Notes: generated from the sequence alone by a model not told the origin. Counted from the stretch's first letter, positions 37,473-47,207 are shown. The stretch is DNA of 64,000 nt from Calditrichota bacterium (GCA_008501735.1 QQUF01000028.1:62001-126000), one strand, 5' to 3'. A program made the numbers and translations.

Positions 37473-38009
37473 ATGGAAAAATATAAAAATAAATATCGTG
37501 TAAAATCTGCGAGAGCAACTTGGGCAAACTATGATGAAAATGGTTTTTATTTCATAACAATTTGTTCGATTGGACATCAAAATTTGTTTGGTGAAATTCA
37601 AAAAGATGAAATGATTTTGTCTAAGATTGGTGAAATTGTTTCAGAAGAATGGTACAAATCTTTTGAAATTCGTTCTGAATTATTTTGCGAGGCTTTTGTT
37701 GTTATGCCGAATCACATTCACGGGATTTTGCGGATTTTACAAAACGAAAAGACGCACCGCCGTGCGTCTCTACAGAAGGAAATTGGAGTTGCTTACCGAG
37801 CACCGAAATCGATTTCTTCTTTTGTTGCAGGTTTCAAATCTTCGGCTACTAAAAAAATTAACAGACACAGAAATTCATTTGGTTTAGCAGTTTGGCAAAC
37901 GCGATTTCACGACCATATTATCAGAAACCCCGAAGAACTTCACCGAATCAAAAATTACATTTTAGAAAATCCCAAAAGATGGAATAAAGATAAATTCTAC
38001 ACTCCGTAG
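37473..38009 (+). CDS. REP-associated tyrosine transposase (RAYT, Y1 HUH type)
   Basis: A 178-residue HUH single-strand transposase. It has FYFITICSIGHQNLFG, the metal-binding HxH in VVMPNHIHGIL, and the C-terminal IRNPEELHRIKNYILENPKRW with the nucleophilic Tyr. RAYTs move or spread the REP palindromes that surround them. Two inverted REPs flank it on each side, and a fifth lies inside the gene at 37750-37773, adding the codons that read KTHRRASL. The stop codon TAG is itself part of the GTAG head of REP 4. The HUH and Tyr motifs look intact. Confidence 0.92.
   Translation: MEKYKNKYRVKSARATWANYDENGFYFITICSIGHQNLFGEIQKDEMILSKIGEIVSEEWYKSFEIRSELFCEAFVVMPNHIHGILRILQNEKTHRRASLQKEIGVAYRAPKSISSFVAGFKSSATKKINRHRNSFGLAVWQTRFHDHIIRNPEELHRIKNYILENPKRWNKDKFYTP
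37750..37773 (-). repeat. REP element 3, inside the RAYT coding sequence
   Basis: AGACGCAC-CGCC-GTGCGTCT-CTAC, identical in plan to the flanking REPs with its GTAG head on the minus strand. It is read in frame as part of the transposase. Confidence 0.85.
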
Positions 38010-38029
38010 AGACGCACCGCCGTGCGTCT
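38006..38029 (+). repeat. REP element 4, overlapping the RAYT stop
   Basis: GTAG-AGACGCAC-CGCC-GTGCGTCT. The TAG of its GTAG head is the transposase stop codon. Confidence 0.85.
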
Positions 38030-38057
38030 TTGATATTTTTACAAAAACATTATTTTT

Positions 38058-38081
38058 AGACGTACCGCCGTGCGTCTCTAC
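38058..38081 (-). repeat. REP element 5 (inverted)
   Basis: AGACGTAC-CGCC-GTGCGTCT-CTAC with its GTAG head on the minus strand. It completes the downstream inverted REP pair, directly before the convergent anmK gene end. Confidence 0.85.
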
Positions 38082-38087
38082 AAGAAT

Positions 38088-39236
38088 TCAAAAACAAAAT
38101 TTCCCCAGAACGACAGGACGATTTGCACCTGTGATTTCGGGTAAGTTAGAAGGATTCCCGAAAAGACTTTCATTTCCAAGAACTGCGAATGAAACTGCTT
38201 CTTTTGCTTCAAGTGAAAAACCTAATTCATCGGCGGTTTTGACAGGAATTTTTCCGAGTAAATTTCTGAGGTCATAAAGCAAAGTTGGGTTCAAAGCTCC
38301 ACCTCCTGAAATGAAAACTTCATCAGGTGGAAAAGGAAGGTAATTCAAATAAGATGAACTAATCGACCAAGCGACGAAGTAAACTAAAGTTCTAACAAAA
38401 TCGATAAAATTATCCACGTTGTAACAAACTATGAAATCGTGTACAAACTCTTTTCCAAAATCTTCTCTACCACAGGACTTTGGTAGTTTCTGCGAAAAGT
38501 AAGGATTCCCAACCATAAATTCAATCCACTTAAAACGAACTCCGCCTTGCATCGAAATTTTTCCGTCTTTATCAAATTTTAATTCACCATTCGTTGCCAA
38601 AGAAACTGCTTCGTCGATGATTGCGTTTCCTGGTCCTGTGTCGAAAGCGATAATTTTTTCTTCTTCGCTGACAGGTAAAAAAGTCAAATTTGACATTCCA
38701 CCGATATTTTGTAAAACGCGATTTTTGAAAGGGTGTGAGAACAAAAGTTTGTCAACAAAAGGAACAAGAGGAGCTCCTGAACCTCCAGCAGAAATGTCTC
38801 TAACTCGAAAATCCGAAATCACGGGAACACCAAAAGTTTCTGCCAAAACCGATGCTTCTCCGATTTGTAAAGTAGAATGTTGGTGAATGTGGTAAATCGT
38901 TTGTCCGTGAGAAGCGATTAAATCCAACTCGTCAAACGGAAATTTTTTCTCTTTCAAAAAGTCTTGAATGAAACTCGCCCAAACTCTCGAAATTGTAAAA
39001 TTTAACCTACAAATTTGTTCGGAAGTTCCTTCAAAGGCTTTATGAATTTGCTTTTTTGTGAACTCGTCGTACTCGTAAGTTGAAAATTCCAAAAGCTCAA
39101 TTTTAGTGGAAATCCCTTTTCCAGAAACTTTGCAAAGTGCGATGTCAAGACCGTCAACCGAAGTTCCTGACATCAAACCCAAAATTATTCTTGAATCTTT
39201 TTTCCTTAGAAAAGAAATTTTCTCAAACCAATCCAC
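38088..39236 (-). CDS. anmK: Anhydro-N-acetylmuramic acid kinase
   Basis: Phosphorylates 1,6-anhydro-MurNAc released by lytic transglycosylases, so cell-wall sugar can be recycled. The 382 residues contain LGLMSGTSVDGLDIALC, the catalytic region IASHGQTIYH, FRVRDISAGGSGAPLVP and FDTGPGNAIIDEAV. The start is GTG at 39236, about eight bases after the AGG in the upstream VWA stop region, and no ATG is near. It follows the VWA gene by five bases. Confidence 0.93.
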   Translation of the reverse strand: MDWFEKISFLRKKDSRIILGLMSGTSVDGLDIALCKVSGKGISTKIELLEFSTYEYDEFTKKQIHKAFEGTSEQICRLNFTISRVWASFIQDFLKEKKFPFDELDLIASHGQTIYHIHQHSTLQIGEASVLAETFGVPVISDFRVRDISAGGSGAPLVPFVDKLLFSHPFKNRVLQNIGGMSNLTFLPVSEEEKIIAFDTGPGNAIIDEAVSLATNGELKFDKDGKISMQGGVRFKWIEFMVGNPYFSQKLPKSCGREDFGKEFVHDFIVCYNVDNFIDFVRTLVYFVAWSISSSYLNYLPFPPDEVFISGGGALNPTLLYDLRNLLGKIPVKTADELGFSLEAKEAVSFAVLGNESLFGNPSNLPEITGANRPVVLGKFCF

Positions 39237-39241
39237 GAAAT

Positions 39242-40333
39242 TTACCTAAGTCTTTTTTTACGATTTTTGATGTAGTCAACCAAAAGAAATTCACCAAGTT
39301 TGTTGAGTTGTGAGAAGTAGGCTCTTCCTTTGTTTATTTGCGTCAGTTTGTTTACAAAATCCACGAGAACTTTGTCGCGAGCAATCATAAAAGTTGTGAT
39401 TGTAATTTTGCTTTTCCGGCACATCACTGCTTCGTCAAGAGTTCGATTTACAATCTTTCTGTCTAAGCCAAAAGGGTTTTTGTAAATTTTCATTCCTTCT
39501 TTGATTGCCGAAGGTTTTCCGTCAGTAATCATCACAATTTGTTTGTTGTCGTTTTTCTTAGACTTGAGAATTTTCTGTGCTAACTGCAAACCTGCTTTTG
39601 TGTTTGTGTGAAAAGGTCCAACACTCAGATAAGGAATTTCTTCGATTTTGAGTTCAAAAGCCTCGTCGCCAAAAGCAATCACATTCACACTGTCTTTTGG
39701 AAATTTTCTGCGAATCAGTTCTGCCAAAGCCATTGCAACCGTTTTTGCAGGAGTAATCCTGTCTTCTCCGTAAAGAATCATCGAATGGCTGATGTCAATC
39801 ATCAAAACTGTTGAGCAAGTCGTTTGGTGTTCAGTTTCATAAACTTCAAAATCATCTTCCGAAAGTGAAAATTTGTCCAAACCTGCTCTGCTGATTGCAT
39901 TGTTAATTGTTTGGGTAAAATCAATGTTTGAAGGTGAATCACCAAAATTGAATTTCCGAGTTGAGTTGTCTCTTTCGATTCCTTTTCCTGAAAAAGGTGT
40001 TTCGTGTGAGCCAAATTGTTTTTTGTCCATATTGGAAAAAATATCTCGCAAGGAATCTTCGCGAATCTTTTTGTTACCTTTTGAAGTCAATCCCAGAACA
40101 TCATTATTTTCTTTAATCATTCCTTGTTTCTTTAGGTCTTCAATGAAATCACCCATCGAAAGCCCTTCGCCCAAAACTCCATATTTTTTGTCAATTTGAG
40201 TTAGCCAATTTAGTGCTTCGTTCACGTCTCCACTTGTCGCAATCAAAAGTTTGCGGAACAAGTCCATTAGCTGGTCGAAGTTCGTTGCACTTAGGTCTTG
40301 GTTTTCAATGTATTTTGTAAATTTGTATCGCAT
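39242..40333 (-). CDS. VWA-domain protein with N-terminal helical region
   Basis: A 363-residue protein from the ATG at 40333 (MRYKFTKYIENQDLS); a second ATG lies 11 codons upstream without a ribosome site. Residues from about 170 to the end form a von Willebrand A domain with the metal-ion site DISHS, a downstream Thr in FHTNTKAGLQLA and the ITDGKPS Asp. The N-terminal half is helical and similar in plan to VWA proteins paired with MoxR ATPases. No MoxR gene is adjacent, so the partner is unknown. Confidence 0.8.
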   Translation of the reverse strand: MRYKFTKYIENQDLSATNFDQLMDLFRKLLIATSGDVNEALNWLTQIDKKYGVLGEGLSMGDFIEDLKKQGMIKENNDVLGLTSKGNKKIREDSLRDIFSNMDKKQFGSHETPFSGKGIERDNSTRKFNFGDSPSNIDFTQTINNAISRAGLDKFSLSEDDFEVYETEHQTTCSTVLMIDISHSMILYGEDRITPAKTVAMALAELIRRKFPKDSVNVIAFGDEAFELKIEEIPYLSVGPFHTNTKAGLQLAQKILKSKKNDNKQIVMITDGKPSAIKEGMKIYKNPFGLDRKIVNRTLDEAVMCRKSKITITTFMIARDKVLVDFVNKLTQINKGRAYFSQLNKLGEFLLVDYIKNRKKRLR

Positions 40334-40406
40334 TGTTTGACTTTCTTTTTTTTGTAAATTAAGCATTCAGATTTTTTTTACAAACAAATTTTGTTTACAA
40401 ACATTT

Positions 40407-41537
40407 ATGAGTCTTTTTAAAAACAAATTTAGTAATTCCCAAATTTTCGCAGTTTGCACTCTCTTCGGAATTTTTACGGGTGTATTTTATTATTTCCAAT
40501 TTAATTACTCTTCTTTTCAAGCTGAATGGTATCAAGTTTTCCTTCCTGAAATTGTTTACTGGAACGTTTGGGGAGCAATTTTCATTTTGTCAAACAAAAT
40601 CATTGAGAAATTTCCTTCGCAAAAAATCTTAAGTTTCAAATCACTTTTAGTTCACATTCCGTTAAGCCTGTTAATTCCTCTTTTGATGTTCATCTTTTAC
40701 CTTTGGCTGATGTTTTTTTTCAAATTCATCTTCCAATTTCCGAACCCTGAATTCAAAATTTCATTTTTTGAAAGTGTCAAAAGTAATCTTTCACACACTT
40801 ACATTTTGGGTCAAGGTTTCATTCTGGGATTTTTTATCTACTGGACTTTCATAATTTCCTCTTACGCAAAATCCTACTACGAAAATTTTGTTGAGCAAGA
40901 AATCCGAACCTTAAAATTAGAATCTGAACTCTCTAAAGCTGAATTCCAAGCTTTAAAAATGCAACTTCAACCTCATTTTCTTTTCAACACTCTAAACTCA
41001 ATCTCTGCACTTTTGCAAACTGACACTGAGAAAGCCGATAAAATGTTAACACTTCTTGGCGATTTTCTGAGGCTTACTTTGGAACGAAAAAACGATTCTT
41101 TCTTGACTTTGGAAGAAGAGTTAAAGTTCACTAAAAATTACTTAAAAATTGAAGAAGTGCGTTTTGGTGAAAGGCTAAAAGTAATCTTAAAAATTCAAGA
41201 TGAAATTCTGAAAGCAAGAGTTCCAAACTTGATTTTGCAACCTTTGGTAGAAAATGCAATTCAGCACGGAGTTTCTAAAAACATCGAAAAAGGTTGGGTT
41301 AAAATTATTGCTGAAAAATACCAAAACGATTTGAAACTTACAGTTGCAGACAGTGGAGCAAATTCTCAAACTCCTGTAAAAACCAAAAATAAAGGAATCG
41401 GACTTAGGAACACAAAATCACGCTTGGAACAGCTTTACGGAGATAATTTTACTTTTGGTTTTGGCAAAATTGAAGACAAAGGTTTTGAGGTAAAAATTAA
41501 AATTCCGCTTGAAATTATTGAAGGAGACTCGGTTTGA
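40407..41537 (+). CDS. LytS/YehU-type sensor histidine kinase
   Basis: A 376-residue membrane kinase. Four hydrophobic helices span residues 12 to 155, without a recognisable sensor domain. The His-kinase module follows: phosphoacceptor His in LQPHFLFNTLNSIS, N-box LQPLVENAIQHG and G-box GIGLRNTKSRLEQLYG. This family signals to LytTR-type regulators, and the next gene is one, overlapping by four bases. The input signal is unknown. Confidence 0.93.
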   Translation: MSLFKNKFSNSQIFAVCTLFGIFTGVFYYFQFNYSSFQAEWYQVFLPEIVYWNVWGAIFILSNKIIEKFPSQKILSFKSLLVHIPLSLLIPLLMFIFYLWLMFFFKFIFQFPNPEFKISFFESVKSNLSHTYILGQGFILGFFIYWTFIISSYAKSYYENFVEQEIRTLKLESELSKAEFQALKMQLQPHFLFNTLNSISALLQTDTEKADKMLTLLGDFLRLTLERKNDSFLTLEEELKFTKNYLKIEEVRFGERLKVILKIQDEILKARVPNLILQPLVENAIQHGVSKNIEKGWVKIIAEKYQNDLKLTVADSGANSQTPVKTKNKGIGLRNTKSRLEQLYGDNFTFGFGKIEDKGFEVKIKIPLEIIEGDSV

Positions 41538-42292
41538 AGATTAGCGTTTTAGTCGTTGACGACGAACCTTTGGCAAGAAGCAAAATTGTAAATTGGCTAA
41601 AAAAATTTGACGAAGTTGCCGAAGTTCAAGAAGCTCAAAATGGCTTTGAAGCAGTAGAGTTGACTCAAAGTTCTAAAATTGATTTGATTTTCTTGGATAT
41701 TCAAATGCCCGAAATGAGTGGATTTGAATTGTTGGAAAAAATTGAAAAATTACCACTTGTGATTTTTGTAACTGCTTTCGACAAGTTCGCAATCGAAGCA
41801 TTTAAGGTAAATGCTTTGGACTACTTGCTCAAGCCTTTCGACAAAGAGAGATTTGAGAATGCATTTTTGAGAGCAATTGACCAACTCAAACAAATTGAGA
41901 ATCTCGAATTTGCTGAAAAACTTCAATCACTTTTGGAGTCTCAAAAAGGCAAAGTTTTTTTAGAAAAAATAACTGTAAGACTTGGCAAAAAGATTTCAAT
42001 TTTGGAAGTTCGAGAAATTAAATGGTTCAAAGCAGAAGGGAATTACGTTAAGATTTTTGCAGAAAGTGGAAATTTTTTGATTCGTGATTCACTCCTAAAT
42101 TTAGAGAAGAAACTCAACCCACAAGAATTTCAACGTATTCATAAATCTTACATTCTGAACACAAACTTAATTCAAGAGCTACAGTCTGCTTCTCACGGAG
42201 ATTACCACATTTTACTAAAAGATTCGACCAAGCTAACTTTAAGCCGAAATTACAAAGATAAATTTTGTAAGGCTTTGGAACTTAAAATCTGA
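41534..42292 (+). CDS. LytTR-family response regulator
   Basis: A 252-residue regulator with an N-terminal receiver (VDDEPLA, phosphoacceptor Asp in LIFLDIQMPEMSG, Lys in LLKPFD) and a C-terminal LytTR DNA-binding domain (IKWFKAEGNYVKIF, FQRIHKSYILN, TLSRNYKDKF). The start is TTG at 41534, overlapping the kinase TGA, so the pair is translationally coupled. It is probably the transcriptional output of that kinase. Confidence 0.93.
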   Translation: MKISVLVVDDEPLARSKIVNWLKKFDEVAEVQEAQNGFEAVELTQSSKIDLIFLDIQMPEMSGFELLEKIEKLPLVIFVTAFDKFAIEAFKVNALDYLLKPFDKERFENAFLRAIDQLKQIENLEFAEKLQSLLESQKGKVFLEKITVRLGKKISILEVREIKWFKAEGNYVKIFAESGNFLIRDSLLNLEKKLNPQEFQRIHKSYILNTNLIQELQSASHGDYHILLKDSTKLTLSRNYKDKFCKALELKI

Positions 42293-42405
42293 CCTTTTGA
42301 ACCACAAAAAAATCCTTTTCATCACAAACCATTTCCAAAACAATTTTTAAAGTCTTAAAAATAGCTTGAATTTTTACGGGTAAAAAAATTTCAAGGGAAA
42401 AAAGA

Positions 42406-43593
42406 ATGTTTAAAAAACTATTCACAAGCATTTTGTTTGTGGTTTCAGTTTCCGTGCAAATTAATGCACAGACAGTTTCTACGCTTTTTAATTCAATTGC
42501 TGCGGGAAGTTTGACGACTGACAGCGTTGGTAATGTTTACGCTTCTGACATTGTTGGAACGGGAACTAGTTGGAATAACATCAATGGAACAATTGTCAGG
42601 AAAATTTCTCCTGATGGCTCCCAAATTGAAACTTTCAAAACGGGTTTGCTCTTGCCAGTCGGAAATGCTTTTGATTCACAAGGTAATTTTTATTCTGCAA
42701 GTAACGGTAACAATTTGATAATTCGGACTTCACCGGCAGGAGTTGTTGATACTTTTGCACAACAGTTAGTGAGTCCGACAGGAATGTTAATTGACGAGCA
42801 AGATAATGTTTACATCGCAAATTTCAGTAGCACTTCTTTTTACAAAATCGCTCCTGACAAACAAGTGGAAGTTTACGCTTCTCACCCAGATTTGCTGAAT
42901 GCAAACGGAATCACTTTCGATGAAACTGGAAATATTTACGTTGCAAATTGGACTGATGGAAAAATCAACCGAATTGACACAACAGGGCAAGTTTCGGTTT
43001 TAACGACAATTCCGCCAACTGGAGGTTTCGGAGCTGGTTACATTGTTTACAGAAACGGGATTTTCTACATCACCGGGCTTGGAACTCACAGAGTTTACTC
43101 TTTCAACACTTTTACAAATCAACTCGAAGTTTTGGCAGGTTTGGGAATTGCAGGTTACGAAGATGGCGATGCAAGTTTGGCAAGATTTCAACAACCGAAC
43201 GGACTTGCAATTTCAGTTACAGGCGACACACTTTACGTTGCAGAAACAATTCAACGGCGAATCCGAATTATCACAGGAATTTTGACAGATGTAAAAGAAG
43301 AAGTGAACCTTTCATTACCGAACTACACTTTAGAACAAAATTTTCCAAACCCATTCAATCCTTCAACGGTTATCAATTATGAATTACAAATTACGAATTA
43401 CGAATTTGGGGAATTGGTGATTTTTAACACTCTTGGAGAAAGAGTTAAGGATTTCGAGTTAAGGAACTCAAAAGGTTCTGTTACTTGGAATGGAACTGAC
43501 AAAAATGGCAATCAAGTCTCAAGTGGAAATTATTTTTACAAACTAACAGCACCAAATTTTAGTGAAACTAAGAAAATGACTCTCATTCGTTAA
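42406..43593 (+). CDS. NHL-repeat beta-propeller protein with T9SS sorting domain
   Basis: A 395-residue secreted protein. Signal peptide to about residue 21 (ending INAQT). Residues 25-290 are NHL/YVTN-like propeller repeats (DSVGNVYASD, DSQGNFYSAS, DEQDNVYIAN, DETGNIYVAN). The type IX sorting domain ends it: LEQNFPNPFNPSTVINYE...GNYFYKLTA...MTLIR. Cut by the T9SS sortase and shown at the surface in known cases. Inside the sorting domain a near-tandem AATTACGAATT repeat encodes ELQITNYEF. Confidence 0.88.
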   Translation: MFKKLFTSILFVVSVSVQINAQTVSTLFNSIAAGSLTTDSVGNVYASDIVGTGTSWNNINGTIVRKISPDGSQIETFKTGLLLPVGNAFDSQGNFYSASNGNNLIIRTSPAGVVDTFAQQLVSPTGMLIDEQDNVYIANFSSTSFYKIAPDKQVEVYASHPDLLNANGITFDETGNIYVANWTDGKINRIDTTGQVSVLTTIPPTGGFGAGYIVYRNGIFYITGLGTHRVYSFNTFTNQLEVLAGLGIAGYEDGDASLARFQQPNGLAISVTGDTLYVAETIQRRIRIITGILTDVKEEVNLSLPNYTLEQNFPNPFNPSTVINYELQITNYEFGELVIFNTLGERVKDFELRNSKGSVTWNGTDKNGNQVSSGNYFYKLTAPNFSETKKMTLIR

Positions 43594-43600
43594 TGGTTAG

Positions 43601-43648
43601 AAAAAAGAAAAGGTCGTTGAAAGTATTCGAAACAACCTTTTCTTTTTT
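43601..43648. terminator. Bidirectional terminator between convergent surface-protein genes
   Basis: AAAAAAGAAAAGG (43601-43613) pairs with CCTTTTCTTTTTT (43636-43648). It is A-rich on one side and T-rich on the other, so it can terminate both the NHL gene and the beta-helix gene. Confidence 0.75.
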
Positions 43649-43653
43649 TAATA

Positions 43654-46600
43654 TTAGTTTTCCCACGTTACAAAGTAGAAATACTTTTGACCGTTTGTAA
43701 CTGCATTTGTATCTATAAAGCTTGGAATATTGCCTGTTGAAGTTGGGGAGTAAGTTCCGATTTCTGTTGATGTGGAGAAATCAGAAATTGTGTTTCTGTA
43801 AATTCTGTAAATTATTGCATCTGTTTTTTCTTCCCAACTCAAAATGGCTGAATTTCCAAAAGTAAGAATATTTAAATTTTGAATTGTGCAATTAGAAGGT
43901 TCTCCAGGTGAACCTTCGTTACCTAAAGTTCCAAAAGCAATCGAGCCTTTGCACCAATTATTTGCATCTGACGAGTTTTCGGTAAGGCTAATCCGTTCAA
44001 AAGATTTTCCTTGAATCGTGTTCCAAGTTGGGTTGTAATAAATAGAGTCAACTGTTCTCCCTTCTGAATCTTCCAAAATAATCACATCTGAGTAGTTATC
44101 TAAGGAAAAGTATCCGCCTAATAAATAGTCATAAGGAATACCATTACTTGCATACTTAGTAAAAACCGAGAAATCATTATTTTGAAGAACAAAATTATTT
44201 ATTACAAAAACCTGTCCTGTAGAAGTTGTAATTGTCCAAGAAGACATATCAATTGGTTGTGAAGTCGTATTAGCAATTTCAAAAAATTCAGATGAATCAA
44301 AAATTGTCTGCGAAAGACCGAAATTAAGGAATTCAGAAATGGCAATATCACCTAAAACTTGGAAATTCGTTAAAAGAGTGTCATTATCAGGGTTTATATC
44401 TTGGTTTAATTTTGTTATTACTTTTACATCATAAATTCCACTTTTATAAAACCTTAATGAATCGAAAGCAACAGTAGAACTACTAATGGGTAGAATAAAC
44501 GGTACATCTTGTAAACTATTGTAAACTTGAGAATTATTCAAAGAAATAGATATTTCAACTTCAGTAAGCGGTGAAGTAAAAACAGTGTCCAAGTTTGAAA
44601 TCTCGATTTGTGGTGAGTAACCTTGACCAGCTTCAAAATTATTTTGCGAAATTAGTTGAGTTGGAGAAATGTCAGCAGTTGGAAATTCAGGTTCCTTCAC
44701 AAGCCAAGGCGACAAAGAAACTTTTCCTGAAATACTTTCACCTTGCCCATTTGGACTTTGAATTGAATGAAAAGGACCTGATAAATCTCCCCACCAATTA
44801 TTGGTTACATCAAGAGTTGCAGAGGTTTCATTTTGCAAACCATAAAAATTACTTAGCCCAAGAGTATTATTTCCCATAATCATATTTTCGGTAATTATCG
44901 GAGAACCTGCACCAATCCTAATTCCATTTCCCTCTGAACCAATAATTTTAGAATTTGTAATCGTAAGCGTGGATGCTTCGCTGTAAATTGCACTTCCGTT
45001 AATAGTACCGCCATCTCCCATTCTTTCAACTAAAACATAATCAAGAATTGAACCTGAACTGTTCGCATCAAAAACTATACTTCCTCCATAAATAGATGGA
45101 GCAGGATTAGTTCCGATAAATTTTATAGAATCTTGTGGTGTTCCGTCAGCAATAAGAGTTCCTATAACGATTAATTGCTTTGTATAATTTGGAAATCTAA
45201 ATTCTGTTCCCGGCTCAAGTGTCAAAGTATCATCATTTGCAATTGCTACAAAATCAATCAACTCATAAACAGCTTTTGGCAAAAACTTAGATTCTGTTGC
45301 AATACTTATTTCAAGTCTAACTTTTTCAAATGAATTACTACTATTTGGCACACCTGCTACATTTGAAAAAATATCATAATCGTTGTTCAGAAAAATACAA
45401 TCTTTCATTAAGGTCGGGTTAGTATTACCATAATATCCTATTTGACAATTTGCAATTAGACAGTTTTCAATAACTGGATTACTACCACTACCACTAACGC
45501 TAATTCCACTCCATTCTGAATCTATTACTTCTGTATTTGTAATAGAGAGAGAAGAAGTCTGAGTCCAAATGCCTCCCATTCTATTTAATAAAACGTAATC
45601 CAAAATTGAATTAGTACTACTTTGAGTAAAATAAATTGTCCCGCCATAATCTGAACTATCTCTATAAAATTTAATCGAATCTTGAGGAGTTCCATCTGCA
45701 ATCAAAGTTCCCTCAACAACCAAACTTCCACCCGAAGTTCCAATCCTAACATTAGTTCCTTTTTCAATTGTCAAGGTGTTTCCATTTGAAACCGTAACAT
45801 CACCTTTTAAAGTATAATTTGCTTTTTGCCAATTTACAGATTGTGTTATGGTATCACCTGAAACCTCAGCATTGAAAAAAATATTACTTGTATCAGGAAC
45901 ACTTTCAGGGTGAGATAGGACATCGAAATAATTTCCGGAAAAGCTACAATTCTGAATAATTGGTGAACCTGAAAAAATCCAAATCCCATAGTCTTCTGAG
46001 TCAATTACTTGAGAATTTGTGATGGTTAAAGATGAAGAATTCACAAAAATTCCACAGTCAAGACTTGAGCCTTCGTCTCCCATTTTTTCAACCGAAACAT
46101 AATCTAAAACCGAACCTGAACTGCTTGAATTGAAAATCAAATTCCCACCGTGAACAGAAGGATTTGAATTGCTTCCATAAAATTTTATAGAATCTTGAGG
46201 AGTTCCATCTGCAATTAAAGTTCCATTTATAATAATTCCAATATTTGAATTAGGAAATTTTATTTCTGACCCCGAATCAATTTCTAAAGTGTTTCCAAAG
46301 GCAATTGTCATATCGCCTAACAAAGTGTAATTCGCATTTTGCCAAATCGAAGATTCTGTCATAACTCCACTTAAGACTTCTACATTCTCGAAAGAATTGC
46401 TTGTATCGGGAATACTTGATGGATGAATTTTCAAATCTGAAACATTATTTATAAAAGTACAATTTTGAACTTTTAAAGAGTCTGAGCTTGAGAAAAGCCC
46501 AATTGAGTTATTAATAAAATTGCAGTTCTGAATTGTAGGAAAAACCAAGTCAACTCTCAAGCCATAAACTTCTGAGCCAATAAATTGAGAGTTTGTAATT

Positions 46601-47031
46601 GTTATTGAAGATGTCTGAACAAAAACTCCACTTTGATAAGAAGCATTACTATCTCCCATTTGTTCAACCAAAACATAATCAAGAATTGAATTCGAACTAA
46701 CTGAACCAAATCTCAAATAACCGCCATAAATCGAAGAATCTGGATTAGTTCCATAAAACTTTATGGAATCCTGAGAAGTTCCGTCAGCAATTAAAGTTCC
46801 GTAAATGAAAAGTTCTTTGTCATAATTTGGGAATTGAACTTCGACTCCCGGTTCAATTGTCAAAGTAATTCCATTAGAAACCGTAACATCTCCAACTAAA
46901 ACATAAGGACTGTTTGCTAAAGTCCAGGTTTCATTTGTAGAAATTGTTCCACTAACATTTGTTGCAAAAACTGTTTTGATACAACTCAAGAATAAGAACC
47001 CAAGAAATAATATTCGAAAATATCTAGACAT
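43654..47031 (-). CDS. Exported beta-helix protein with lamin-tail and fibronectin-like domains
   Basis: A 1,125-residue secreted protein from the ATG at 47031, which has a strong GGAGGAG site; the frame runs 28 codons further up. After a signal peptide (ending VFATN), four large repeats of about 170 residues form a right-handed beta-helix. Each contains a GTLIADGTPQDSIKF-like line and a SILDYVLVERMGD-like line. A lamin-tail domain follows (SEFLNFG...FFEIANTTSQPIDMSSW), then a short fibronectin-like end. No T9SS sorting domain is present, unlike the neighbour. Probably surface or extracellular; polysaccharide interaction is a guess from the fold. Confidence 0.85.
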   Translation of the reverse strand: MSRYFRILFLGFLFLSCIKTVFATNVSGTISTNETWTLANSPYVLVGDVTVSNGITLTIEPGVEVQFPNYDKELFIYGTLIADGTSQDSIKFYGTNPDSSIYGGYLRFGSVSSNSILDYVLVEQMGDSNASYQSGVFVQTSSITITNSQFIGSEVYGLRVDLVFPTIQNCNFINNSIGLFSSSDSLKVQNCTFINNVSDLKIHPSSIPDTSNSFENVEVLSGVMTESSIWQNANYTLLGDMTIAFGNTLEIDSGSEIKFPNSNIGIIINGTLIADGTPQDSIKFYGSNSNPSVHGGNLIFNSSSSGSVLDYVSVEKMGDEGSSLDCGIFVNSSSLTITNSQVIDSEDYGIWIFSGSPIIQNCSFSGNYFDVLSHPESVPDTSNIFFNAEVSGDTITQSVNWQKANYTLKGDVTVSNGNTLTIEKGTNVRIGTSGGSLVVEGTLIADGTPQDSIKFYRDSSDYGGTIYFTQSSTNSILDYVLLNRMGGIWTQTSSLSITNTEVIDSEWSGISVSGSGSNPVIENCLIANCQIGYYGNTNPTLMKDCIFLNNDYDIFSNVAGVPNSSNSFEKVRLEISIATESKFLPKAVYELIDFVAIANDDTLTLEPGTEFRFPNYTKQLIVIGTLIADGTPQDSIKFIGTNPAPSIYGGSIVFDANSSGSILDYVLVERMGDGGTINGSAIYSEASTLTITNSKIIGSEGNGIRIGAGSPIITENMIMGNNTLGLSNFYGLQNETSATLDVTNNWWGDLSGPFHSIQSPNGQGESISGKVSLSPWLVKEPEFPTADISPTQLISQNNFEAGQGYSPQIEISNLDTVFTSPLTEVEISISLNNSQVYNSLQDVPFILPISSSTVAFDSLRFYKSGIYDVKVITKLNQDINPDNDTLLTNFQVLGDIAISEFLNFGLSQTIFDSSEFFEIANTTSQPIDMSSWTITTSTGQVFVINNFVLQNNDFSVFTKYASNGIPYDYLLGGYFSLDNYSDVIILEDSEGRTVDSIYYNPTWNTIQGKSFERISLTENSSDANNWCKGSIAFGTLGNEGSPGEPSNCTIQNLNILTFGNSAILSWEEKTDAIIYRIYRNTISDFSTSTEIGTYSPTSTGNIPSFIDTNAVTNGQKYFYFVTWEN

Positions 47032-47207
47032 CTTCTCCTCCCGAGAAATCTTTATAATGTCTTTCCAATTATTTTTATGTCTTCTAAATTTATCTCTCAA
47101 ACTCCTAAAACTCAAGGTGTTTTAAGGAAAGCTTTCATCAACATTTTTTTAAAAATTCTAAGTTACTTTGGCTTTTTTAAAATTTCATTGCAATTTTTAA
47201 GTTCTTC

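Noticed and set aside
37364-38081. CRISPR-like repeats around the small transposase
   Set aside because: The repeats alternate in orientation, have irregular spacing and carry a GTAG head, which is the REP pattern; there are no cas genes.
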